A stretch of DNA of 64,000 nucleotides from Roseateles_E cavernae (GCF_040187885.1 NZ_JBDPLH010000007.1:124001-188000), one strand, 5' to 3'. Shown: positions 33,005 to 42,396, counted from the stretch's first letter. Made by a program: numbers and translations. The notes: a model not told the origin generated them from the letters alone.

Positions 33005-34909
33005 ATGAAGACTCAGCCCATCCTCCCCGCCCGCGTCGACTTCGGCGATGCCGCCGCCCCGGCCGCCCCCGAGTTCGGCGATATCTATCACGCCCGCGCC
33101 GGCGCCTTCGGCCAGGCCTGCCATGTCTTTCTGGGCGGCAACGGGCTGCCGCAGCGCTGGGCCGACCAGGCGCGCTTCGTGATCCTGGAAACTGGCTTCG
33201 GCCTGGGCAACAACTTCCTGGCGAGCTGGGCGGCCTGGCGCGATGATCCGGCGCGCTGCGAGCGGCTGTTCTTCATCAGCATCGAAAAACATCCGCTGCG
33301 CCGCGAAGACATGGCGCGCGCCCATGCCGCCAGCCCCGAGCCAGCCCTGGCCGCCGAGCTGCTGGCCGCCTGGCCGCCGCTGACGCCCAATCTGCACAAC
33401 CTGAGTTTCGAAGGCGGCCGGGTGCAGCTGCTGCTGGCGCTGGGCGATGTGCGCGACTGGCTCAAGACCCTGGTGGCCGAGGTCGATGCCATCTATCTGG
33501 ACGGCTTCGCGCCGGCGCGCAATCCGGCGATGTGGGACGGCTACACGCTGAAGCTGCTGGCCCGCCTGGCCAAGCCCGGTGCCAGCGCCAGCACCTGGAG
33601 CACGGCGCCGGCGGTGATCGAGGGACTGTCGGCCGCCGGCTTTGCGGTCGAGAAGCGGCCCGGCTTTGCGAAGAAAGGCCGCATGAGCGTGGCCCGCTTC
33701 GCGCCGCGCCACCTGCTGCAGCGCCCGGCCGCGCGGCAGGCGCTGGCACCGACGGCGCGCGAGGTGCTGGTGATAGGCGCCGGACTGGCCGGGGCCGCCT
33801 GCGCCTGGGCGCTGCGGCGCGAGGGCCTGGGCTGCACGGTGCTGGACAGCCACGCGGCCGTGGCCCAGGGCAGCTCGGGCAACCCGGGCGGCCTGTTCCA
33901 TGGCACCTTGAACCCCGACGATGGCCTGCACGCCCGCTTCAACCGCGCCGCCGCGCTGGCTACCGGGCGCGCGCTGGCCGAGCTGCCCGCCCTGCCCTGG
34001 CTGCAGCGCGGCCTGCTGCGCCTGGAGGCCGAGCGCGACATCGCTCGCATGCGCGCCCAGATCGCCCGCCTGGGCCTGCCCGAGGACTATGTGCAGGCGC
34101 TCGATGCCGAGGCTGCCCAGGCGCTGGCCTGCCTCGCCCATGGCCGGCCGGCCTGGTTCTACCCCGGCGGCGGTGCGCTGCCGCCGGCCGACTATGTGCG
34201 CGCCCTGCTCGGCGACACCCCGCTGAGGCTGGGCCGGCGTGTCGCCAGCCTGCGCCCGGGCGGGCCCGGCTGGCGGGCGCTGGACGAGGACGGCGACCTG
34301 CTGGCCGAGGCGCCGGCCGTGGTGCTGGCCGGCGGTCACCAGAGCCAGCGCTTGCTGCAAGACCTGGCCCCCGATCTGGCACTGCCCCTGACACGCCAGC
34401 GCGGCCAGATCAGCCATCTGGCACAGGCCACGCCGCTGCCGGCCCTGCCGCTGGCCGGTGCCGGCTATGCGCTGGCCGACGGCGCCGGCGGGCTGTGGTG
34501 CGGCGCCACCAGCCAGGACGGGGATGACGACCCGGCGCTGCGCCCGGCCGACCAGCGCCGCAATCTCGAGCAATGGGCCGAGCTGGCCCGTCTGCCCGAG
34601 GTGCCCGAAGCGGCGCTGAGCGGCCGTGTCGGCTGGCGGCTGCTGGCCCCCGATCGCCTGCCGCTGGTGGGCGGGCTGCCGCTGGACCCGCAGGGCCGCG
34701 AGGATCAGCCCCGCCTGCTGCCACGCCTGCCCGGCCTGCTGCTGTGCACCGCGCTGGGTTCGCGCGGCATCAGCTGGGCGGCACTGTGCGGCCAGGTCGC
34801 GGCCGCACAGCTGACGGGCGCGCCGCTGCCGCTGGAGGCCGATTTGCTGGACGCCATCGATCCGGCACGCTTTCGGGTGCGCGAGTCACGGCGTCCGACC
34901 CAGTCGTAG
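33005..34909 (+). CDS. mnmC: Bifunctional tRNA wobble-uridine modification enzyme MnmC (MnmD methyltransferase + FAD oxidoreductase)
   Basis: 634 residues, normal length. The N-terminal SAM methyltransferase domain (about 1-240) has ILETGFGLGNNFLASW and the catalytic-side motif YLDGFAPARNPAMW. The C-terminal FAD domain starts VLVIGAGLAGAACAWAL (about residue 255) and ends GLLLCTALGSRGISWA. The oxidase removes the carboxymethyl group of cmnm5s2U34 and the methyltransferase completes mnm5s2U in tRNAs for Lys, Glu and Gln. The start at 33005 is favoured; the frame to 32864 lies inside the preceding gene. Confidence 0.93.
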   Translation: MKTQPILPARVDFGDAAAPAAPEFGDIYHARAGAFGQACHVFLGGNGLPQRWADQARFVILETGFGLGNNFLASWAAWRDDPARCERLFFISIEKHPLRREDMARAHAASPEPALAAELLAAWPPLTPNLHNLSFEGGRVQLLLALGDVRDWLKTLVAEVDAIYLDGFAPARNPAMWDGYTLKLLARLAKPGASASTWSTAPAVIEGLSAAGFAVEKRPGFAKKGRMSVARFAPRHLLQRPAARQALAPTAREVLVIGAGLAGAACAWALRREGLGCTVLDSHAAVAQGSSGNPGGLFHGTLNPDDGLHARFNRAAALATGRALAELPALPWLQRGLLRLEAERDIARMRAQIARLGLPEDYVQALDAEAAQALACLAHGRPAWFYPGGGALPPADYVRALLGDTPLRLGRRVASLRPGGPGWRALDEDGDLLAEAPAVVLAGGHQSQRLLQDLAPDLALPLTRQRGQISHLAQATPLPALPLAGAGYALADGAGGLWCGATSQDGDDDPALRPADQRRNLEQWAELARLPEVPEAALSGRVGWRLLAPDRLPLVGGLPLDPQGREDQPRLLPRLPGLLLCTALGSRGISWAALCGQVAAAQLTGAPLPLEADLLDAIDPARFRVRESRRPTQS

Positions 34910-34934
34910 ATCGCCCCGCCAGGCCAGAGCGCCC

Positions 34935-34961
34935 TCAGCTTTGCGCAACAAGCGCCGATAA
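34935..34961 (+). promoter_or_regulatory. Sigma-28 (FliA) promoter of the chemoreceptor gene
   Basis: A perfect FliA -10 element GCCGATAA (34954-34961) is preceded, at exactly the consensus 11-nt spacing, by TCAGCTTT (34935-34942). The latter matches TAAAGTTT at 5 of 8 positions. It lies 54 bp upstream of the methyl-accepting chemotaxis gene, the class of gene normally read by sigma-28. Confidence 0.72.
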
Positions 34962-35015
34962 CCAGGGGCGAAACGCGGCAACCGCCCGCGCACCCAGCCT
35001 ATTCGGGAGACCTCT

Positions 35016-36703
35016 ATGCTTAGCAGCCTGTTTGCCGGCCGTTCCATCGGCCAGCGCCTGACCGTGGTTCTGAGTCTGGTGCTGATGATTGCCTTTGCCG
35101 GTTCCGGCCTGGGCTTCTGGGCACTCAGCCGGGTCGCGGCCGAAACCAGCGATATGTACGAGAACTCCCTGGTCAGCGAACGCCTGGCCTCCGACTGGTA
35201 CCGCAACATCACCAATGGCGTGAACCGCACCAGCGCGATCGCGATCAGCGCCGACCCGAGCCTGGCCGAGTTCTTCGCCGCCTCGGCCGCCGAGTCGACC
35301 AAGCAATCGACCGAGCTGCAAAAGGCACTGGACAAGCAGATGAGCTCGCCCGCCGAGCGCAAGCTGTTCGAGCAGCTCTCCGAGGCCCGCAAAGGCTATC
35401 TGAGCAGCCGCGACGCCGTCAGCGCCGCCAAGAAGGCCGGCGACGCCGACAAGGCCAGGCAGATCTTCGACAGCCAGTTCCAGCCGGCCGCCGCCAAGTT
35501 CCAGGACGCGATCAAGGAGATCGTGCAGGAAGAACGCGCGCAGCTGGACGCCGCCGCCAAGCGGGTGGACGCCGCCAACAGCACGGCCCGCACCGGCTTG
35601 GTGGTGTTCGCGCTGTGCGCGCTGGCGGTCGGTGCGACCCTGGCCGTCTGGCTGACCCGCTCGATCACCGGCCCCTTGCGCGAGGCCGCCACGGTGGCCG
35701 ATGCGATTGCGAACTTTGACCTGACCCGCCCGATCACGCCGCGCAGCAATGACGAGACGGGCCAGCTGCTGCGCTCGCTGAAGACCATGCAGGAGGCCTT
35801 GCTGAAGCTGATCGGCGAGGTGCGCGGCTCGACCGACAGCATCTCGACCGCCAGCTCCGAGATCGCCGCCGGCAATCTGGACCTGTCGGCCCGCACCGAG
35901 CAGACCGCGTCAAACCTGCAGCAAGCCGCCGCCTCGATGATGCAGCTCACCGGCACGGTGCGGCAGACGGCCGAGTCGGCCACCACCGCCAACCAGCTGG
36001 CCCACTCGGCCGCCGAGGTGGCGCAGCGCGGCGGCACCGTGGTGGCCCAGGTGGTGTCGACGATGGACGAGATCAACAACAGCTCGCGCCGCATCAGCGA
36101 CATCATCGGCACGATCGACGGCATCGCCTTCCAGACCAATATCCTGGCGCTGAATGCGGCGGTGGAAGCGGCCCGCGCCGGCGAGCAGGGCCGCGGCTTC
36201 GCGGTCGTGGCCTCCGAGGTGCGCTCGCTGGCCCAGCGCAGCGCCACGGCGGCCNCGGCATCGCCTTCCAGACCAATATCCTGGCGCTGAATGCGGCGGT
36301 GGAAGCGGCCCGCGCCGGCGAGCAGGGCCGCGGCTTCGCGGTCGTGGCCTCCGAGGTGCGCTCGCTGGCCCAGCGCAGCGCCACGGCGGCCAAGGAGATC
36401 AAGACCCTGATCAGCGCCAGCGCCGAGCGGGTCGAGTCGGGCAGCAAGCTGGTGCGCGACGCCGGCACGACGATGGGCGACATCGTCTCCAGCGTGCAGC
36501 GGGTTTCCGACATCATCGGCGAGATCAGCGCCGCCTCGCGCGAGCAAAGCGACGGCATCAACCAGATCAATGCCGCCGTGACCCAGCTCGACCAGATGAC
36601 GCAGCAAAACGCGGCCCTGGTCGAGGAAGCCGCCTCGGCGGCCGAAAGCCTGAAGGATCAGTCCGGCCGGCTGTCGACCGCGATCGGCGTGTTCAGGCTG
36701 TGA
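35016..36703 (+). CDS. Methyl-accepting chemotaxis protein, frame broken by an assembly duplication
   Basis: Chemoreceptor with an N-terminal membrane helix (VVLSLVLMIAFAGSGLGFW), a four-helix periplasmic ligand domain, a second helix near TGLVVFALCALAVGATLAVWL, a HAMP domain and the signalling coiled coil with the conserved hairpin tip DGIAFQTNILALNAAVEAAR. As given, the frame breaks at 36255. Removing the N and one copy of the flanking 136-bp duplicate (137 nt in all) restores one uninterrupted frame of 516 residues, ending ESLKDQSGRLSTAIGVFRL. The last residues overlap the convergent rpiA by 11 bp. A sigma-28 promoter precedes it. The sensed ligand is unknown. GGGAG ribosome binding site 6 nt before the ATG. 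Confidence 0.88.
36119..36391. repeat. Exact 136-bp direct duplication separated by one N (assembly join)
   Basis: 36119-36254 and 36256-36391 are identical base for base, with N at 36255 between them. The repeated segment encodes the hyperconserved chemoreceptor tip, which is shared by paralogous receptor genes. Two contigs that overlapped by 136 bases appear to have been joined end to end rather than merged. Confidence 0.93.
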
Positions 36704-37358
36704 AGTCCAGCGTCCGGACGCCCTCGGCCGTGCCCAGCAGGCAGACGCTGGCACGGTTGCGGGCGAACACGCCGACCGTGACGACGCCGGGCCACAGACT
36801 GACCTCGGCCTCGAAGGCCGCCGGCTCACGGATCTGCAGGCCGCGCACATCGAGGATCTGGCAGCCGTTGTCGGTGACGCAGCCGGCACGCAGCGTGGCC
36901 TGACCGCCCATCGCGGCGAAGCGGCGCGCGATCTGGGCCGCCGCCATCGGGATCACCTCGACCGGCAGCGGGAAGCCGCCCAGCACCGGCACCAGCTTGC
37001 TTTCGTCGGCAATGCAGACAAAGCGCTCGGCCAGGTCGGCGACGATCTTCTCGCGCGTCAGCGCGGCACCGCCGCCCTTGATCATGTTCCCGGCCTGATC
37101 GATCTCGTCGGCGCCGTCGATATAGACCGGCAGGCTCGTCACCTCGGCCGCCTCCAGGATCTGGATGCCCAGCCCGCGCATGCGCTCGGTGCTGCGCTGC
37201 GAGCTGGATACCGCGCCGGCGATGGCCATGCCGCTGGCGGCCAGCGCATCGATGAACTTGTCCACCGTCGAGCCGGTGCCCACACCGACGATGCTGCCGG
37301 GCGTCACATAGTTCAGGGCCGCCTGGCCCACCAGGGTTTTCAGTTCGTCTTGAGTCAT
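36693..37358 (-). CDS. rpiA: Ribose-5-phosphate isomerase A
   Basis: 221 residues, the family length. It interconverts ribose 5-phosphate and ribulose 5-phosphate in the pentose phosphate pathway. Phosphate-binding GVGTGSTV, substrate loop DGADEID and catalytic Glu region GGGAALTREKIVA are present, as is DESKLV. The last 11 bp overlap the 3' end of the chemoreceptor gene on the opposite strand. Confidence 0.95.
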   Translation of the reverse strand: MTQDELKTLVGQAALNYVTPGSIVGVGTGSTVDKFIDALAASGMAIAGAVSSSQRSTERMRGLGIQILEAAEVTSLPVYIDGADEIDQAGNMIKGGGAALTREKIVADLAERFVCIADESKLVPVLGGFPLPVEVIPMAAAQIARRFAAMGGQATLRAGCVTDNGCQILDVRGLQIREPAAFEAEVSLWPGVVTVGVFARNRASVCLLGTAEGVRTLDFTA

Positions 37359-37393
37359 CGCAAAGCACCGCAGCTGTCGAAAACCCGATTATC

Positions 37394-38881
37394 TCAAGCG
37401 GGGTAGAAGCGCCCGTGAAAACCGTAGGGCAGCCAGTGCGGCAGCCAGACCCGCGCCAGCGGCCCGGCGGCGAGCGCCTGGGCGTCGAAGATGCTGGCAA
37501 AGCTCTGCCGCCGCCCTGTGTCATAGCCCATGCCCAGCAGCCAGCCCTCGCCTTCCTGGCTGCTGCCCGGCTTGGGCACCAGCACATGCTCCTCGATCAC
37601 GGTGTCGGTGCCGAACACGAAGCGCTCGCGCCGGCCGCTGTCCAGGTCCAGGCCCATCAGGCCGTTGAAGCCCCAGCGCGGGCCCAGATCCACCGCCGTC
37701 GGGTACCAGAGCTTGCTGTAGCGCTGCGCCACCACGCGCGGATCGACCACCGGGAACTCCACCGCCTCGTCGCGCGACTGCAGCTCGATTCGCCCACCGC
37801 CGGCCAGCGTGATGCGCATGAAGCGCGGCGTCGAATGCCGCGGCGGTGGGCGCCGCCCGCGCATCTGCTGCTCCATATCGGCATTGATCTCGGGCAGCGG
37901 CGCGCCCTGCACATAGTCGAGATGGATTTCGCCGTCGGCGTCCCAGGCATTGCCGAAATGGAAGACAAAAGCAGCCGGCATCTCCAGCACCCGCCGCTGG
38001 CTCAGATCGGCCTTGGCGATGACCAGCACGCGCGTGGGCTGATCGCGCTGCCAGCGCATCGCGTCCAGCATGCTGCCGCCCGAGCGCAGGGCCGGCAGAT
38101 CCAGCTGCACCGGCGGCAGCAGAAAGACCAGATAGCGCTGCGAGACCGCGAAGTCATGCACCATCGCCGAGGCCGGCATCGCGAACACCGCGCTCTTGAG
38201 CAGCGCACCGGCCGGCGAGAGCTGGTAGATCACCATGCGGCCGTGGGCGGTGCCGAAGTTCCAGCTCGTGCCGTCCGCCTCCTGCTTGGGATGGGCCGAG
38301 AACGGCAGGCCGGCCAGCTCGGGAGACCAGACGCGCAGCCCCTTGGTTTCCAGGCTTGCCGGGTCGAGCTCGTAGGCGCTGCCGCCCTCCCACAGCGCGT
38401 AGAGCCGGCCCGCCTGGCGCAGCACGCTGGTATTGGCGACATTCATGCTGTCGGGTCCGTGCACGGGCATGCGCGGCGGGATGGCCGTGCCCAGGGCCGG
38501 CACCAGAAAGCGCTGCTCGCGCGCCTCGGCCTTGAACTTGGTGGTCTGCACAAAGCGCGCGCTGTGGCTGACCCGGCCATCCTCGAAGCGCCAGGCCTGC
38601 ACCAGGCCGTCGCCGTCGAACCAGTGGCGGTAGCGCTCGCCGCCGCGCGCCATCAGACCCGGGCCGTTGCGGTAGTAGACGCCGCGCAGGCCGGCCGGAA
38701 TGCGGCCCTCGACCCGCAACGCGCCGGCCTGCGGCACCTCATCGGACAAGCCAGAAAAGGGGCGCAACTCGGGCGCCGCGCTGGCGTCGAAGTCGGCCGG
38801 CAGGCCCAGGGCCAGGGCTTCCTGGGCGGCCGTGCCCAGCAGTGTCGCGGCGCCGGCGCCGAGGAAATCACGTCGTTGCAT
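37394..38881 (-). CDS. Tat-exported carotenoid oxygenase family protein
   Basis: 495 residues. The Tat-type signal RRDFLGAGAATLLG at the N-terminus suggests periplasmic export, unlike most members. The beta-propeller oxygenase family is recognised by GVYYRNGPGLMARGG and HWFDGDGLVQAWRF. The four Fe(II)-ligand histidines fit SAHPKQEAD, MVHDFAVS, FVFHFGNAWD and the C-terminal YGFHGRF. Enzymes of this family cleave C=C bonds of carotenoids, apocarotenoids, stilbenes or lignin-derived compounds with O2. Substrate unknown. It has a good ribosome binding site (GGGAGG) and lies 15 bp after the DUF2141 gene, probably in one transcript. Confidence 0.87.
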   Translation of the reverse strand: MQRRDFLGAGAATLLGTAAQEALALGLPADFDASAAPELRPFSGLSDEVPQAGALRVEGRIPAGLRGVYYRNGPGLMARGGERYRHWFDGDGLVQAWRFEDGRVSHSARFVQTTKFKAEAREQRFLVPALGTAIPPRMPVHGPDSMNVANTSVLRQAGRLYALWEGGSAYELDPASLETKGLRVWSPELAGLPFSAHPKQEADGTSWNFGTAHGRMVIYQLSPAGALLKSAVFAMPASAMVHDFAVSQRYLVFLLPPVQLDLPALRSGGSMLDAMRWQRDQPTRVLVIAKADLSQRRVLEMPAAFVFHFGNAWDADGEIHLDYVQGAPLPEINADMEQQMRGRRPPPRHSTPRFMRITLAGGGRIELQSRDEAVEFPVVDPRVVAQRYSKLWYPTAVDLGPRWGFNGLMGLDLDSGRRERFVFGTDTVIEEHVLVPKPGSSQEGEGWLLGMGYDTGRRQSFASIFDAQALAAGPLARVWLPHWLPYGFHGRFYPA

Positions 38882-38896
38882 GACAAGCCTCCCTAT

Positions 38897-39322
38897 TCAG
38901 TTGAGCTTGATCGTCAGGCGGGCGCCGTCGCCCTTCAGCTCGAAGCTGGCCTGCTCGAAGCGCGGCGGGCCGAACTGGCCGACCGCGTTATTGGAGAAGG
39001 CGGTCGGCTCCTGCGGCATGCCCATCGCGTTCATGTCCAGGCGGCCGTTGCCGTTCAGGTCATGGATGATGCTGACGCCCACCAGGCCTTCGGGCACGTT
39101 CTTCAGCAGGACGCGCAGCACCCCGCCCTGCTGGGCCGAGGCGTCCTGCCGGCCGGCGGCGATCGGCTGGCGCAGCCAGCCTTCGGCGCCGAACACGGCC
39201 ACCAGCAGCTGGCCGCTGCCGGCACTCAGGCCCTGCACATCAAGGTCCAGCTCGGCCGCCTCGGTGCGCAGGCTGAAAAGGCTGAACAAGGCCAGCAGGG
39301 GAATCAGAAGGGTATTTTTCAT
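38897..39322 (-). CDS. DUF2141 domain secreted protein
   Basis: 141 residues with a signal peptide (NTLLIPLLALFSLFSLRTEA), then a DUF2141 beta-rich domain: LLVAVFGAEGWLRQP, VLLKNVPEGLVGVSIIHDLNGNGRLDMNAMGMPQEP and the FSNNAVGQFGPPRFEQASF segment that is the family hallmark. The DLNGNGRLD loop resembles a calcium-binding loop. DUF2141 proteins often accompany carotenoid or pigment-related genes; the carotenoid oxygenase gene follows. Biochemical function unknown. Confidence 0.85.
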   Translation of the reverse strand: MKNTLLIPLLALFSLFSLRTEAAELDLDVQGLSAGSGQLLVAVFGAEGWLRQPIAAGRQDASAQQGGVLRVLLKNVPEGLVGVSIIHDLNGNGRLDMNAMGMPQEPTAFSNNAVGQFGPPRFEQASFELKGDGARLTIKLN

Positions 39323-39398
39323 GCGCGTCCTCGGGGTTCGACTTGGGATGAACGAACTCTAAGGACGGCACCGCATGGCGCCCAGCACCAAGCGACAA

Positions 39399-39437
39399 GG
39401 CGCCGTGGCCGGTCGCGAAACGACCGGGCACGGCGCC
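39399..39437. terminator. Large hairpin between aroG and the DUF2141 gene
   Basis: 17-bp inverted repeat (39399-39415 and 39421-39437) with one central mismatch and a 5-nt loop. It lies 21 bp after the DAHP synthase stop on the minus strand. There is no T run on either side, so it could be a Rho-independent-like pause, an mRNA 3' end stabiliser or a protein site rather than a classic terminator. Confidence 0.5.
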
Positions 39438-39457
39438 AGCTGCGGAATGAAACGGGC

Positions 39458-40579
<1,122 letters not shown>

Positions 40580-40632
40580 CGCAGTCTCCTTCTGGGCCCG
40601 GATTATCGGTGGGCCGATGCGACAATCCGGCC

Positions 40633-41670
40633 ATGTCATTGATGCCTTATGCCCTTACCCGCCCATTTCTGTTCGGCCTGGATCCCGAACATGCCCACGA
40701 ACTGACCCTGGGCTCCATCGCCCGGCTGCAAAACACCCCGGCCCAATGCCTGTGGGCGCAGCGCCGCATCAGCGATCCGGTCACTGTGGCAGGTCTGAAT
40801 TTCCCCAATCGCATCGGCCTGGCCGCCGGCCTGGACAAGAACGGCCGCTGCATCGACGGCCTGGGCGCGATGGGCTTCGGCTTCATCGAGGTCGGCACCG
40901 TGACGCCCAAGGGCCAGCCGGGCAATGACAAGCCGCGCATGTTCCGCCTGCCCGAGGCCGAAGCCTTGATCAACCGGCTGGGCTTCAACAACGAGGGGCT
41001 GGACAGCTTCATCGCCAATGTGCAGCGCGCCCACAGTTTCCGCGCGAGTGGCGGCCTGGTCGGTCTGAACATCGGCAAGAACGCCGTGACGCCTATCGAG
41101 CAGGCGGCCGACGACTATCTGCTGGGCCTGGAGGGCGTGTTCCCCCATGCCGACTACATCACGGTCAATATCTCCAGCCCCAACACCAAGAACCTGCGTG
41201 CGCTGCAGAGCGACGAGGCGCTGGACGCGCTGCTCTCCCGGCTGCAACAGCGCAAGCTGCAGCTGGAGCAAAGCAGTGGCCGGCGCGTGCCGATGTTCGT
41301 CAAGATCGCGCCGGACCTGGAGGAGGATCAGGTCGCGGTGATCGCCCAGACACTGAAAGTCAACGGCATCGACGGCGTGATCGCCACCAACACCACGATC
41401 GCCCGCGACGCGGTCAAGGGAATGCAGCATGCCCAGGAGATGGGCGGCCTGTCGGGCCGGCCGGTGTTCGAGGCCAGCAACCGGGTGATACGCCTGCTGC
41501 GCGCGGCGCTGGGTTCGGGCTATCCCATCATCGGCGTCGGCGGCGTGCTCAGCGGCGCCGATGCGCGCGCCAAGCTGCAGGCCGGGGCCGATCTGGTGCA
41601 GCTCTACACGGGCCTGATCTACAAGGGCCCGGCCCTGGTGACGGACTGCGCCCGGGCCTGCGCGCTCTGA
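40633..41670 (+). CDS. pyrD: Dihydroorotate dehydrogenase (quinone), class 2
   Basis: 345 residues. The N-terminal amphipathic helix for membrane/quinone contact (MPYALTRPFLFGLDPEHAHEL) marks the class 2 enzyme. FMN and substrate sites: GLAAGLDKNG, GFGFIEVGTVTPKGQPGN, NRLGFNNEG, the catalytic Ser in NISSPNT, IATNTTIAR, GVGGVLSG and QLYTGLIYKGP. It feeds electrons from dihydroorotate to quinone in pyrimidine synthesis. Start taken at 40633; MPYAL at 40642 is an alternative. Confidence 0.95.
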   Translation: MSLMPYALTRPFLFGLDPEHAHELTLGSIARLQNTPAQCLWAQRRISDPVTVAGLNFPNRIGLAAGLDKNGRCIDGLGAMGFGFIEVGTVTPKGQPGNDKPRMFRLPEAEALINRLGFNNEGLDSFIANVQRAHSFRASGGLVGLNIGKNAVTPIEQAADDYLLGLEGVFPHADYITVNISSPNTKNLRALQSDEALDALLSRLQQRKLQLEQSSGRRVPMFVKIAPDLEEDQVAVIAQTLKVNGIDGVIATNTTIARDAVKGMQHAQEMGGLSGRPVFEASNRVIRLLRAALGSGYPIIGVGGVLSGADARAKLQAGADLVQLYTGLIYKGPALVTDCARACAL

Positions 41671-41691
41671 GCTCTCTTTCGGAGAGCGCAT

Positions 41692-41719
41692 AAAAAAAGC
41701 GGACCGAGGTCCGCTTTTT
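41692..41719. terminator. Bidirectional terminator between pyrD and the PEP-CTERM gene
   Basis: A-rich then GCGGACC stem paired with GGTCCGC then five T (41692-41719). The symmetrical A and T tracts let it serve both pyrD (plus) and the converging PEP-CTERM gene (minus). A second small hairpin GCTCTC/GAGAGC lies just before it. Confidence 0.85.
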
Positions 41720-41736
41720 CATTCGAGCCGGAGGGC

Positions 41737-42231
41737 TCAGCTCGTCTTGCGACGGCGTGCAACGAAACCGACCACGCCGAGGCCGGCCAGCATCAGAGCA
41801 TAGGTCTCGGGCTCGGGCACCGGCACGGCAGCGGCGGCCGAGTTGATCGAGTAAGCACCGGCCGTGGTGGCCAAAGCGAACACAGCGTAGTAATAGTTAC
41901 CAGCGCTCAGGGTCACTTCATTGACGGTTGGGGCGCCACCAAAGGTCCAGGCAGCAACGCCCGCATCGTCAGCAGTACCGACCAGACCGTCACCACCCAG
42001 GCTGAACAGGCTGTACGTCGCAGGAGCGAACGTGCCGAACGAGCTGACGCTGCTGGCCACCGTGGACGTCTCTGCCAGAGAGAAGCTGAAGGTGTCATAC
42101 ACCAAGCCACCGGCAGTTCCAGCCAAAGCGCTTTCCAGCAAGGCATGCGAGCCCCAATCAAAAGACGCGGCTTGAGCACCAACACCACTCAAGGCCAGAG
42201 CCGCCGCAGCGACTAGAGGTTTCAACTTCAT
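41737..42231 (-). CDS. PEP-CTERM sorting-domain protein
   Basis: 164 residues. Signal peptide KPLVAAAALALSGVGAQA, then a Ser/Thr/Gly/Ala-rich secreted body containing YDTFSFSLAE, which resembles the FxDxF subgroup. The C-terminal sorting signal is VPEPETYALMLAGLGVVGFVARRRK: the PEP motif, a hydrophobic helix and a basic tail, to be recognised and cleaved by exosortase A. The start at 42231 is chosen because GGGAG lies 7 nt before it and a normal signal peptide follows. A sigma-54 promoter lies 62-77 bp upstream, fitting control by PrsR. Likely role: exopolysaccharide- or floc-associated surface protein (inference). Confidence 0.92.
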   Translation of the reverse strand: MKLKPLVAAAALALSGVGAQAASFDWGSHALLESALAGTAGGLVYDTFSFSLAETSTVASSVSSFGTFAPATYSLFSLGGDGLVGTADDAGVAAWTFGGAPTVNEVTLSAGNYYYAVFALATTAGAYSINSAAAAVPVPEPETYALMLAGLGVVGFVARRRKTS

Positions 42232-42292
42232 AAACAAACTCCCAGGTTGAACAAACGAGTACGAAGAACTCATGACTTATTGTGCACTGCAG

Positions 42293-42308
42293 CGCAACTC
42301 CTGTTCCA
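42293..42308 (-). promoter_or_regulatory. Sigma-54 (-24/-12) promoter of the PEP-CTERM gene
   Basis: On the minus strand TGGAAC-AGGAG-TTGCG, against the consensus TGGCAC-N5-TTGCW. The invariant GG and GC are exactly 10 nt apart, and only one base in each element differs. Predicted transcript start near 42282 gives a leader of about 50 nt. It matches the sigma-54 activator PrsR encoded at the left edge. Confidence 0.75.
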
Positions 42309-42348
42309 CCCCCCGCGTCCCTTGTGTTAGGGGCTAAGCCCTTGTTTC

Positions 42349-42396
42349 TTGTACCTTTTTGTAAGCACCCCCCGGTTCAAGGGGCCACTTGTAAGC
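42349..42396. repeat. Helically phased TTGTA repeats upstream of the sigma-54 promoter
   Basis: TTGTA occurs at 42349, 42359 and 42389, and the last two extend to TTGTAAGC. The spacings of 10 and 30 bp place them on the same face of the helix, 41-89 bp upstream of the -24 element. They are candidates for the activator (PrsR) binding sites. Further TTGT copies at 42322 and 42342 are off-phase. Confidence 0.4.

Noticed and set aside
36119..36391. The duplicated chemoreceptor segment as a real tandem duplication or pseudogene
   Set aside because: An N lies between two identical copies, and deleting one copy plus the N restores the full frame exactly.
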